This document shows, in pieces, positions 26,956 to 36,495 of a stretch of DNA of 39,206 nucleotides (the stretch's first letter is position 1; the number at the start of each line of letters is the position of its first letter). The notes beneath the pieces are model-generated. The model had not been told where the DNA came from. It saw nothing but the letters and a program-made list of their open reading frames with translations, and did not search any database. This DNA comes from an uncultured Clostridia bacterium (GTDB lineage: Bacteria; Bacillota; Clostridia; TANB77; CAG-508): NCBI GenBank assembly GCA_947623945.1, contig CANQHU010000017.1, positions 1 to 39,206 on the forward strand. Direction: 5' to 3'. The translations under genes and the position numbers were made by a program.

Positions 26956-28936
26956 ATGAATTACAAAATAGAAGGTGCAATTAGAAGAAATAGAAAAAAT
27001 TTTATAATATTTGCAATACTATGGATATTCATTGCCATAGTATTAGTTTCGCCTTTTGCCTATAGTTCTCATATGGCAGGATTAGACGGAAAAATGAATT
27101 TAGAAATCTTTTTTGAAACATTCGGACAATCAATAGGGAACCCATTTGGAACATTAGGAAACATATTTTCACAAGGTGCAACAGGAACATATTTTTCAAC
27201 TTTACTCATCGTAACAATATTTTACTCAGTATTTTTCTTTATAGGATTTGTTCGTTCAGCGCCAAAAAACGAATACTCTGATATAGAACATGGTTCAAGT
27301 GATTGGAGTCAAAGAGGAGAACAATATCAAATATTAAGTAGAGATAAAGGAATAATATTAGCAGAAGGAAATTACTTACCAGTAGATAAAAGAGGAAACG
27401 TAAATGTATTAGTAGTAGGACGGATCAGGATCTGGTAAATCTGCATCTTACTCAATACCAAATGCATACCAATGCTTAGGCTCATATATATTTACAGACC
27501 CAAAAGGAGAATTATATGACAGAACAGCAGGATACCTAAAACAGCAAGGATATGAAATAAAAGTATTAAACTTAGTAAGACCACAATATAGTGATGGATA
27601 CAATCCATTAATGCATATATCATCTGAATTAGACGTAGATGTAATAGCAAACACAATAGTAAAAGGTCAACAATCAGAAAGTGGAAAAGCAGACCCATAC
27701 TGGGATGACATGGCAGAAATGCTATTAAAAGCATTAATATATTACTTAATAGCAACAAGACCAGAAGAAGAACAAAACCTTGCAAGTTGTGCTGAACTAG
27801 TAAGAGCAGCAAATAGTAATGGTGGAAGTAACTTACTTACAGAACTAATTAGCGAGTTACCATATGACCATCCAGCAAGAATGTATTATAAATCAATAGA
27901 AATAGCACCGGAAAAAACATATGGTTCAATTTTAAGCTCATTACAATCAAAATTAGGAAAATTCGACTCAAAAGAAATTGCAGAATTAACATCAACAGAT
28001 ACAATTGACTTTGAACAAATAGGAAACAAAAAAACAGCAGTTTATGTTATATCATCAGATACACACACAGCATATGACTTCTTACTAACAATATTTTTCT
28101 CTCAAATGATACAACAACTATACGACTATGCAGATCAAAATGGAGGAGCATTAAAAGAGCAAACATTCTTTATTTTAGACGAATTTGCAAACATCGGAAA
28201 AATACCGGACTTTGACAAAAAAATCTCAACATCAAGAAGTAGAAAAATATCATTTAGTGTTATTTTACAAAACATAGACCAATTAGAAGCAGTATACGAA
28301 AAATCATATGAAACAATCATGGGTAACTGTGATACACACGTATTTTTAGGAAGTAACTCATATAAAACAGTAGAATATTTCTCAAAAGCCTTAGGAGAAA
28401 AAACAATAGAAAGAGATAGCGTATCAATAAATAGAGATAGACAAAACTGGAAAACAGGAAAATCCGTATCAGACCAAGTAATGGCAAGAGCATTAATGAC
28501 ACCAGATGAATTACGTAGAATGGATAATGATGACTGTATAATTTATGAAAAAGGAATAAAACCAGTAAAAGCTAAAAAATTTTATTATTTCAAAAAGCCT
28601 ATGGCAAAGAAAATGGCAGCATTTGAAATTAGCCATAATGACATCGGAGAAATAGATAGAGGAACATGGAGAAAATATAATCCATACAATCCATATGTAG
28701 AAAAAAAAGATGAAAACGAAGTACAAAATCTAAAAGTAGAATCATTAGATGATTTATTTGAAGACGAAGTACCAGTAGAACCAAAAAAAGAAGAAAGCAA
28801 TACAGAAAATCAAAAATTAGATTTAAATGATTTTGAAGACATAGAAGATACACATGAAAATAAAGATGAAGAAGTGTATGACTTACAAAAAGAACTAGAA
28901 GCAAAATTTGATGAATTATTCGGACCAATTGATTAA
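26956..28936 (+). CDS. VirD4/TraG-like coupling ATPase, +1 shift at CGG 27421
   Basis: The 659-residue protein (after shift) has two N-terminal membrane helices (near residues 15-36 and 75-100) and an RecA-like motor domain. The in-frame CGG at 27421-27423 cuts the Walker A; the zero frame stops five codons on. Skipping C27421 gives VLVVGGSGSGKSASYSIPNA, a regular Walker A. FTDPKGELYD, Walker B FFILDEFANIG and SRSRKISFSVILQNIDQLE follow, all typical of type IV coupling proteins. The tail is acidic. No relaxase or mating-pair genes are seen, so it could be a conserved chromosomal motor or a remnant. Confidence 0.87.
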
Positions 28937-28948
28937 ACAACAAATAAT

Positions 28949-28986
28949 AAAAAAGAGCTTTGTAAAAAATATAAAAGCTCTTTTTT
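28949..28986 (+). terminator. Intrinsic terminator of the VirD4-like unit
   Basis: AAAAAAGAGCTT at 28949-28960 pairs with AAGCTCTTTTTT at 28975-28986, giving a strong stem and T6 end. Confidence 0.85.
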
Positions 28987-29023
28987 GATGCCTTTAAAGA
29001 GCAAAATCTAGCCTATTTACATA

Positions 29024-29052
29024 TTGAAAAAAAACAAAAAATATGCTATCAT
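29024..29052 (+). promoter_or_regulatory. SigA-type promoter of the sbcD-sbcC pair
   Basis: TTGAAA (29024-29029) and TATCAT (29047-29052) are 17 bases apart; AAGGAGG and the ATG at 29078 follow. Confidence 0.55.
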
Positions 29053-29077
29053 TTGAAAAAAATACAAGGAGGAAACT

Positions 29078-30164
29078 ATGAAATTTGTTCACATAGCAGA
29101 CTTGCACTTTGACAAGTCATTTGTCAAGCTTTCAGATAAAAACATCTTAGGAGACTTAAGAAGACTAGAGCAAAGAAAAGCCCTAAAAAAAGTAATAGAA
29201 TATATAAAACAAAATAAAATTAAATATTTATTCATTTCAGGGGATTTATATGAAAACAAATATATTAGACAATCAACAATAGAATATATAAACAATTTAT
29301 TTTCCGAAATACCAGAAACGAAAATATATATAGCACCAGGCAATCATGATCCATACATAAAAAACTCTTACTATAAAAAATTCAATTGGAATCAAAACGT
29401 AAAAATATTTGAGCCACAAATCGAAAAAATCGAAACAGAAGAAGCAAATATTTATGGATACGGATTTGGCAATTTCTATTGTACTAACTGTGGAATAGAA
29501 AACTTAAAATTAGAAAATAATGACAAAATAAACATACTTGTAATTCATGGTACATTAGATGGAGCATCCTTAGAAGAAAAACAATACAATTCCATCTCTA
29601 GTAAAATGCTAAAAGAAAAAGGATTTGACTATATAGCATTAGGACATATTCACAAATTAAACTATAATACAGAACCAAACCAAAAAATAGTAAATCCAGG
29701 TTCATTAATTTCATTAGGATTTGATGAATTAGGTAAACATGGAATGATAGTTGGAGAACTTACTAAAAATGAAATAAACCTAGAATTTATTCCAATAGAT
29801 GAAGAAGAATTCAAAGAAATAAAAATTGATGTAACAGAAATAATTTCAAAAGAAGAATTAATAGAAAAATTAAATAACTTAGAAATAAAAAACAATGAAT
29901 ATATAAAAATAATATTAGTAGGAAATAGAAATTTTGAAATAGATGAATACGAAATAATAAAATATATGCAAAATGAAAGAATAATAAAAATAAAAAATCA
30001 AACAAAAATAGCAATTGACTTAAAGAAGATATCAAACGAAAACACATTAACAGGAATATTTGCAAAAGAAATGTTAGAAAAATTAAAACAAGAAAATATA
30101 ACACGGCGAAGAAAAAGAAATAATAGAAAAAGCAATCGAGATAGGACTAGAAGCACTAAAATAA
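29078..30164 (+). CDS. SbcD/YhaO-like DNA repair exonuclease, +1 shift at CGG 30104
   Basis: This is a calcineurin-like phosphoesterase of the Mre11/SbcD class. Metal motifs are visible in order: HIADLHFDKSF, ISGDLYE, APGNHDPY, VIHGTLDG and ALGHIHK. An in-frame CGG lies at 30104-30106. Skipping C30104 gives TGEEKEIIEKAIEIGLEALK and a TAA at 30162, for 361 residues. Uniquely, the zero frame does not stop; it runs on in frame into the start of the ATPase gene. So without a shift a fused nuclease-ATPase of about 1,007 residues would be made, joined by a very basic Arg-rich linker. Confidence 0.88.
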
Positions 30165-30178
30165 AGGAGAAGATTTTT

Positions 30179-32101
30179 TTGAAAATAAATAAATTACAAG
30201 TAAATTCATATGGAAAATTAAAAAACAAACAAATAGAATTAGGAGACCATATAAATATTATTTATGGTCAAAACGAATCCGGAAAATCAACATTATTACA
30301 ATTTATAATAAATTGTTTTTATGGTGCCTCAAAAACAAAAAATGGAAAAGAAATATCAGACTTAGAAAAATATACTCCATGGGTGGGAGAAGAATTTTCT
30401 GGAAAATTAAAATATGAATTAGACAATAAACAAAAATTCGAAATATTTAGAGAATTTAAAAAGAAAAATCCACAAATATTTAATGAAAAAAAAGAAGATA
30501 TATCACAACAATTTAATATTGATAAAACAAAAGGAAATGAATTTTTTTATGAACAAACAAAAATAGATGAGCAATTATTTTTATCAACAATTGTAGCAAA
30601 TCAAGATAAAGTAAAACTAGAAAAACAAAATCAAAATTTCTTAATACAGAAGGTTGCAAACCTAGTTGGAACAGGAGAGGATAATGTATCATTTAAAAGA
30701 GCAATTGACCGAATTGACAGGCGAAAATTAGATGAAATAGGAACCAAAAAAACTAGGGAAAAGCCAATTAACTTAATTTATCAAGAAATTGAAAAATTGG
30801 AAAAAGAAAAGCAAGAAATAGAAAAAACTGTAGACATAAAGTATGAAATTGAGGAAAATAGACAAAATTTAAAACGAGAAATTTCTCAATTAGAAAATGA
30901 AAATCAACTTCTAAAAGACATAAAAATAATTGATGAAAATGAAAAAATTGAAAGCGAAAAAATAAATTTAAAAATAAATCTAAAAAATGAAAATAATGAA
31001 AAAATAAATTTATTAAAAAATAAAATAGATGAAATAAAAATAGAAAATAAAAATATATTTGAAGAAAATAAAAAAATAAAATCAGAAAAAAATAAATTAA
31101 ATAAAAAAATAATTATTTTATTTTTATTAATTATTGGAATAAATATATTACAATTTATTTTTATTCCAAATAAAATATTTAATTATATTTTTCTACTTAC
31201 AGTACCAATGGTTTTAATTTTTTACATATTTTTAAAAATAAAAATAAAAAATAAAGAAAAAAATAATAAAAATAACTTAGAAAAAATAAATTCAGAAATA
31301 AACAATTTAAATTATGAAATAAATTTAATAGAAAAAAATAAAAAAGAATTAGAAAAAGAAATAAATGAATTAAAAAATAATTATATTTTAAAAATAAATT
31401 TAGAAAAAGAAAAAATAAAAAATAAATATCAAAATAAAATAGAAAAAAATAAAATAAATAATTTAATTAATATAAAAAATAATAATTATGAAATTCAAAA
31501 AACAGAAAATGAATTAAATAATAAAAAAATAGAACTACACAAATTAGAATTAGATTACAAAAATATAGAACCAAAATTGGAAAAATTATCCAATATAGAA
31601 GAAAAATTGGTTAACAATAATGAAAAAATGTTAACCCTAAACAAATTAGAAGCAAGCATGAATTTAGCAAAAGAAGTCTTAAGCCAATCTTATGAAAAAA
31701 TAAAAAACACAGTAACCCCTAAGTTTACAAAAACATTGTCAAACAGTATAGAAAATATTACAAATGGTAAATACACAAATGTTGTGTTAAATGATGAAGT
31801 AGGATTAATAATAGAAACAGAAAATGGAAATTATATGCCAATATCAAGATTAAGTATAGGAACAATTGATCAATTATATTTATCATTAAGACTTGCAATG
31901 GTAGAAGATTTATCAGAAGAAAAAATGCCAATAATTTTAGACGAAACATTTGCATACTTTGATAATGAAAGATTAAAAAATATTTTAAAATATTTAGAAA
32001 AAAGATTTTCAAATTATCAAATAATAATATTTACTTGCACAAATCGAGAAAAAGAAATTTTAGGAAAATTAGAAATACCATTTAATTTTATAGAAATGTA
32101 A
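30179..32101 (+). CDS. SbcC/YhaN-like SMC-type ATPase
   Basis: The TTG at 30179 has AAGGAG 9 bases upstream, just after the shifted stop of the nuclease gene. The 640-residue product starts with KINKLQVNSYGKLKNKQIEL and Walker A YGQNESGKSTLLQF. Long coiled coils rich in Lys, Asn and Glu enclose a hydrophobic pair of segments (about residues 315-355) as in Bacillus YhaN. The signature LSIGTIDQLYLSLRLA and Walker B MPIILDETFAYFD close it. It pairs with the nuclease in double-strand break or hairpin processing. There is no in-frame CGG. Confidence 0.88.
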   Translation: MKINKLQVNSYGKLKNKQIELGDHINIIYGQNESGKSTLLQFIINCFYGASKTKNGKEISDLEKYTPWVGEEFSGKLKYELDNKQKFEIFREFKKKNPQIFNEKKEDISQQFNIDKTKGNEFFYEQTKIDEQLFLSTIVANQDKVKLEKQNQNFLIQKVANLVGTGEDNVSFKRAIDRIDRRKLDEIGTKKTREKPINLIYQEIEKLEKEKQEIEKTVDIKYEIEENRQNLKREISQLENENQLLKDIKIIDENEKIESEKINLKINLKNENNEKINLLKNKIDEIKIENKNIFEENKKIKSEKNKLNKKIIILFLLIIGINILQFIFIPNKIFNYIFLLTVPMVLIFYIFLKIKIKNKEKNNKNNLEKINSEINNLNYEINLIEKNKKELEKEINELKNNYILKINLEKEKIKNKYQNKIEKNKINNLINIKNNNYEIQKTENELNNKKIELHKLELDYKNIEPKLEKLSNIEEKLVNNNEKMLTLNKLEASMNLAKEVLSQSYEKIKNTVTPKFTKTLSNSIENITNGKYTNVVLNDEVGLIIETENGNYMPISRLSIGTIDQLYLSLRLAMVEDLSEEKMPIILDETFAYFDNERLKNILKYLEKRFSNYQIIIFTCTNREKEILGKLEIPFNFIEM

Positions 32102-32119
32102 AGAAACTTGATTTTCTAG

Positions 32120-32148
32120 TTGAATAAATAAAAAAAATGTAGTATAAT
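32120..32148 (+). promoter_or_regulatory. SigA-type promoter of prfA
   Basis: TTGAAT (32120-32125) and TATAAT (32143-32148), 17-base spacer; AAGGAG and the ATG at 32183 follow. Confidence 0.6.
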
Positions 32149-32182
32149 AATTTAGCAAAAATAGAAAAAAAGGAGAATTTTT

Positions 32183-33242
32183 ATGTTTGATAAATTAGAA
32201 ATGGTTGAAAAAAGATATGATGAATTAACCAATTTAATTTCAGACCCACAAGTAATTGCAAACCAAGACGAATGGCGAAAACTAATGAAAGAACATGCAG
32301 AAATAGAAGAAATAGTATTAAAATACCGTGAATACAAAAAAGCAAAAAATGCAATGAATGATGCAGAAGAATTAATGAAAGATCCAGAAATGAAAGAGCT
32401 TGCAGAACAAGAATACTATGAAAACAAAGAAAAATTACCAAAAATAGAAGAAGAATTAAAAGTATTGTTAATACCAAAAGATCCAGACGACGACAAAAAC
32501 ATCATATGCGAAATTAGAGGAGGAGCAGGAGGCGAAGAAGCAGCATTATTTGCAGGAACACTTTATAGAATGTACACAATGTATGCCGAAAAAAAACACT
32601 GGAAATTAGAAGTATTAAATGAAAACGAAACAGGACTAGGTGGATACAAAGAAATATCATTTATGATAACAGGAAAAGGAGTGTATAGCAGACTAAAATT
32701 TGAAAGTGGAGTTCACAGAGTTCAAAGAGTTCCAGACACAGAAAGTAGTGGAAGAATACACACCTCAACAGCAACAGTTGCAGTATTACCAGTAGTAGAA
32801 GATGTAGAAATCGAAATAAATCCAGCAGACATAAAAATGGAAGTATATAGAGCATCACGGAGCAGGAGGACAACATATAAACAAAACTTCATCAGCAGTA
32901 AGATTAATACATGAACCAACAGGAATAGTAGTAGAATGTCAAACAGAAAGATCACAATTTCAAAACAAAGACAATGCAATGAAAATGCTTAGAACAAAAT
33001 TATATGAAATGGAAAAACAAAAGCAAGATAGCGAAATAACAAACGCAAGACGTTTGCAAGTAGGCTCAGGAGAAAGAAGTGAAAAAATTAGAACTTATAA
33101 TTATCCTCAAGGAAGAATTACAGACCATCGAATAGGTTTAAGCATATATCAAATGGAAAACTTTCTAAATGGAGACCTTGATGAAATGATAGATAATTTA
33201 ATTGCAGCAGATAGAGCAGAGAGATTAAAAGGAGAAGAATAA
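32183..33242 (+). CDS. prfA: Peptide chain release factor 1, +1 shift at CGG 32858
   Basis: RF1 reads UAA and UAG and releases the finished peptide. The N-terminal helices, the stop-codon motif P-D-T in [16 protein letters not shown] and the tail [15 protein letters not shown] are clear. An in-frame CGG lies at 32858-32860. Skipping C32858 gives [20 protein letters not shown], the universally conserved GGQ loop, and ends at 33242 for 352 residues (normal for RF1). Without the shift the product stops at 32914 and lacks GGQ. RF2 (prfB) is the classical case of +1 recoding in a release-factor gene, but that site uses a UGA stop, not a sense codon. Confidence 0.95.
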
Positions 33243-33243
33243 A

Positions 33244-33277
33244 AAAATGGTAGATTGCAACAACAATCTACCATTTT
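33244..33277. terminator. Bidirectional intrinsic terminator between prfA and mscL
   Basis: A 14-bp perfect stem with a 6-base loop (arms 33244-33257 and 33264-33277), with A-run and T-run flanks on both sides, lies between converging genes. Confidence 0.9.
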
Positions 33278-33292
33278 AAAATGCTATTTTAA

Positions 33293-33751
33293 TTACTCAT
33301 TACTTGCAACATCAGATGTTTCCAATGAAGATGTACAATAAGGACATCTAGTTGCATTTATATTAATTTCAGAATAGCAATGAGGACATACTTTTGTAGT
33401 AGGCTCCTCAGTTGGTTCTTCATCTTCAATATCAGTTCCAACAAGTTCTTTCGCTTTATTATTTAATTTAGTAAAAGTTCTAATAGCCATAAAAATAGAA
33501 AAAGCGATAATTAAAAAATCAACAATAGTAGTAATAAAAGACCCATATTTAATAGATGAATTACCAATCGTAAGTGTTAAATCATCAAAAGAAACTCTTC
33601 CTGTAAAAATTGCAACTATTGGCATAATAATATCATTAACAAGAGATGTAACAATTTTTTGGAAAGCTCCACCGACAATTACACCGATTGCCATATCAAA
33701 GATATTTCCTTTGGTAGCAAATTCTTTAAACTCTTTTAACATTTTATTCAC
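33293..33751 (-). CDS. mscL: Large-conductance mechanosensitive channel MscL with C-terminal zinc ribbon
   Basis: The 152-residue protein starts with the MscL N-terminal helix and pore helix (EFKEFATKGNIFDMAIGVIV, then GGAFQKIVTSLVNDIIMP). A second membrane helix has VDFLIIAFSIFMAIR. After the usual end there is an added CPHC...CPYC zinc ribbon near residues 122-139, of the kind seen in some Clostridia. MscL opens to relieve osmotic downshock. The spacing of the two CxxC pairs suggests one zinc ion. Confidence 0.95.
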   Translation of the reverse strand: MNKMLKEFKEFATKGNIFDMAIGVIVGGAFQKIVTSLVNDIIMPIVAIFTGRVSFDDLTLTIGNSSIKYGSFITTIVDFLIIAFSIFMAIRTFTKLNNKAKELVGTDIEDEEPTEEPTTKVCPHCYSEININATRCPYCTSSLETSDVASNE

Positions 33752-33813
33752 TCCTTCTACAATATTTTACAACAAATGGCAAAAAAAGTCAATATGTAAA
33801 CCAGCAAAAAACA

Positions 33814-33842
33814 TTGACAAATTGCCGTTTGTATGATAATAT
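33814..33842 (+). promoter_or_regulatory. SigA-type promoter of metG
   Basis: TTGACA (33814-33819) and TAATAT (33837-33842) with a 17-base spacer. GGAGG precedes the GTG at 33872. Confidence 0.6.
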
Positions 33843-33871
33843 ACCAATATCTTTAGTGGAGGGATAAATAA

Positions 33872-35479
33872 GTGAATAATTTATTTGATAATACAAAAAA
33901 AAGAAACGTTTTAATAGGAGGAGCATGGCCTTATGCAAACAGTTCATTACATTTAGGTCATCTTGCAGCATTAATATCTGGTGACTTCTTAAAAAGATAC
34001 CATGAATTATTAGGAGACAATGTTTTATATGTATCAGGAACAGATTGTCATGGAACACCAATAACAGAAAGAGCCGCACGAGAAGGCGTAAATCCAAAAG
34101 ACATCGCTGAAAGATATCATAAAGAATTTAAAGACATTTTTGAAAAAATGAATTTTTCATATGACCTATACACAAAAACATGTGACGAATACCATAAAAA
34201 ACATGTAGAAGACATGTTTTTAAAAATGTACAAAAATAATTATATATATTCAAAAAAATCTATGCAACCATACTGTGAACACTGCCAAAAATTTGAAGCA
34301 GATCGAGAACTAGAACTAATATGTCCGCAATGTGGAATGGTAACAAAAGGAGATCAATGTGATTGCGGATACGTTCCAACAGAAGAAGACTTAATTGGTG
34401 CAACCTGTAGAGAATGTAGAAACAAAACAGTACAAAAAGAAAATACACATCTATATTTAGCATTATCAAAGCTACAAAAAGAATTAGAACAATATGTTAA
34501 TGAAAAACAACAAAACTGGAGAATTGCATCAAAAAACGAAACTGAAAAATATTTAAAAGAAGGATTAAAAGATAGAGCAGTTACAAGAGATTTATCTTGG
34601 GGAATAGATATTCCAATTGAAGGCTTTGAAGATAAAAAAATGTATGTATGGATAGATGCTGTATTAGGATATGTAACTGCAACACAAAAAATTTGTGAAG
34701 AAAAAGGGCAAAACTGGGAAGACTATTGGAAAGAAAACAACAATCTTAGAATGTATATGTGTCATGGAAAAGACAACATAACCTTCCATACAATAATCTT
34801 ACCAGCATTATTACTTGCGATGAACGAAAATTATCATTTACCAGATGTAATGGTAGCAACCCAGTACTTAAACATCAATTCTGAAAAAATATCAAAAAGT
34901 AAAGGAAACGGAATAACAATTTTGGAAATGATTGAAAAATACAGTGTAGATTCCTTAAGATATTATATGATATCACATGGACCTGAGAACAAAGACGTTG
35001 ATTTTACAATTGAAAATTATGTTAGCATATACAATTCAGACTTAGTAAATAAATTTGGAAATTTTGTTAACAGAACATTAAAATTCAAAGAACTAACAAA
35101 AATACCTTATGGAATTATGGATAAACAAATAGATGAACAAATAAAAGAAAAATATAAAAACATTTCAAATTACATTGAAAATTTAGAATTTAAAAAAGCA
35201 TGCAATGAAATCATCGAATTAATAGAAACAGGAAACAAATATTATGATGAAAGAAAACCATGGATACAAAGAAAAGAAAATATAGAAGAATTCAACAATA
35301 CAATCTATACCTGTGCAAATATAATTGCAAACTTATCTAATTTAATCGAACCTATCATGCCAGAAACAGCATGCAAACTAAGACAATATTTAAACATTAG
35401 CAATCCATCATGGGAACAAATAGATATAAAAGAAGAAATTCCTCTTAAGGACATAGGAATTCTTTTTGAAAGAATATAA
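33872..35479 (+). CDS. metG: Methionine-tRNA ligase (MetG1 type)
   Basis: The 535-residue class I synthetase begins with GTG. AWPYANSSLHLGHLAAL holds the HIGH-type motif (HLGH, residues 27-30). Zinc knuckles follow (CEHC, CPQC, CDC and CREC). Then come YVWIDAVLGYV and the KMSKS-type KISKSKGN. The C-terminal EMAP/Trbp111 tRNA-binding domain is absent, so it is the short form. Part of the anticodon-binding domain (KACNEIIELIETGNKYYDER) is clear. Its CGG trinucleotides are all out of frame. The gene is intact. Confidence 0.95.
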   Translation: MNNLFDNTKKRNVLIGGAWPYANSSLHLGHLAALISGDFLKRYHELLGDNVLYVSGTDCHGTPITERAAREGVNPKDIAERYHKEFKDIFEKMNFSYDLYTKTCDEYHKKHVEDMFLKMYKNNYIYSKKSMQPYCEHCQKFEADRELELICPQCGMVTKGDQCDCGYVPTEEDLIGATCRECRNKTVQKENTHLYLALSKLQKELEQYVNEKQQNWRIASKNETEKYLKEGLKDRAVTRDLSWGIDIPIEGFEDKKMYVWIDAVLGYVTATQKICEEKGQNWEDYWKENNNLRMYMCHGKDNITFHTIILPALLLAMNENYHLPDVMVATQYLNINSEKISKSKGNGITILEMIEKYSVDSLRYYMISHGPENKDVDFTIENYVSIYNSDLVNKFGNFVNRTLKFKELTKIPYGIMDKQIDEQIKEKYKNISNYIENLEFKKACNEIIELIETGNKYYDERKPWIQRKENIEEFNNTIYTCANIIANLSNLIEPIMPETACKLRQYLNISNPSWEQIDIKEEIPLKDIGILFERI

Positions 35480-35549
35480 AAATACCATGAATAAACAATA
35501 GCTTCTTCCAATAAACTAGTATAAAGAAAAAGGGAAGGAGCTTTTTAAA

Positions 35550-36303
35550 TTGGGAGAAATACTAAAAACAACAATAGCAGGTTTATTTTTTGGAACATTT
35601 GGAACAACAATACGGAGGATTATTAGGGATCATTATAAAAAAACATTCAAACAAATTTCTAAGTTTTATACTATCATTTGCATCAGGCCTAATGATGGCA
35701 GTTATTTGTTTCGACTTAATACCTGAAGCATTAGAAATAAGTCCGTTACCATATGTCATAATAGGAATATTAATAGGAATATCAGCAATGATCTTTTGTG
35801 ACCTATTAGTAGAAAAAAAATTTAACGCAAATTCAATAACAAATAAAAAGCAAACAACCAAAAGTACATTACTAAAAACAGGTATTATTGTATCAATTGG
35901 GCTTGCAATACACAATTTCCCAGAAGGATTAGCAATTGGCTCAGGCTTTGATGCATCAATGAGATTAGGTTTAAGTTTAGCATTAGCAATTTGCTTGCAT
36001 GATGTACCAGAAGGAATATCAATGGCAATACCAATGAAACATGGAGGAATGCAAGCAGGAAAAATAATTTTATATGTAGTCTTATCAGGAATAACAACAG
36101 GAGTCGGAGCATTTTTTGGAGCAATTGTAGGAACAATATCACAAGAAGTAATTGCAATTTGTCTAAGTTTTGCAGCAGGAGCAATGTTGTATATAGTATC
36201 TGGAGAACTAGTACCAGAATCAAACAGTTTGTATCATGGAAGAATGACAGCAGTGGGAAATATGTTGGGCTTTATAATAGGCATATTTACAAATATGTTA
36301 TAA
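35550..36303 (+). CDS. ZIP-family metal transporter, +1 shift at CGG 35613
   Basis: The TTG at 35550 follows AAGGAG. The frame runs 21 codons (GEILKTTIAGLFFGTFGTTI) to an in-frame CGG at 35613-35615. Skipping C35613 gives GGLLGIIIKKHSNKFLSF, then SFASGLMMAVICFDLIPEAL, HNFPEGLAIGSGFD and HDVPEGISMAIPMKHGG to 36303, for 250 residues. The two His/Glu motifs in helices 4 and 5 are the ZIP metal sites (zinc, iron or manganese). The Gly pair at the shift is in the first helix. A start inside the shifted frame would lose most of helix 1, so the shift is needed. Confidence 0.88.
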
Positions 36304-36344
36304 GATGTTACTTAGGTTTTTTATATTCTATGAAAGACGTCATT

Positions 36345-36372
36345 GAAAAGAGTTTTTTGAAAAGAGTTTTTT
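36345..36372 (+). repeat. Two tandem copies of a 14-bp repeat
   Basis: GAAAAGAGTTTTTT occurs at 36345-36358 and again immediately at 36359-36372, just upstream of the promoter for the pilin-like gene. Confidence 0.8.
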
Positions 36373-36383
36373 AGAAAAAATTA

Positions 36384-36412
36384 TTTACAAGGAAAAAATA
36401 TTGTGATAAAAT
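36384..36412 (+). promoter_or_regulatory. Promoter of the pilin-like FGE-fold gene
   Basis: TTTACA (36384-36389) and TAAAAT (36407-36412), 17 bases apart. GCGAGGA precedes the ATG at 36496. Confidence 0.5.
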
Positions 36413-36495
36413 TTTAATACAAATATTAATACAAACATAACATAATTTAGAATTTTCTGTACAAACAAAAACCAAAGAAAGCGAGGAAATAAAAA

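Noticed and set aside
26140-28936. Integrated conjugative element
   Set aside because: Only a VirD4-like gene is present; no relaxase, integrase, attachment repeats or mating-pair genes are visible.
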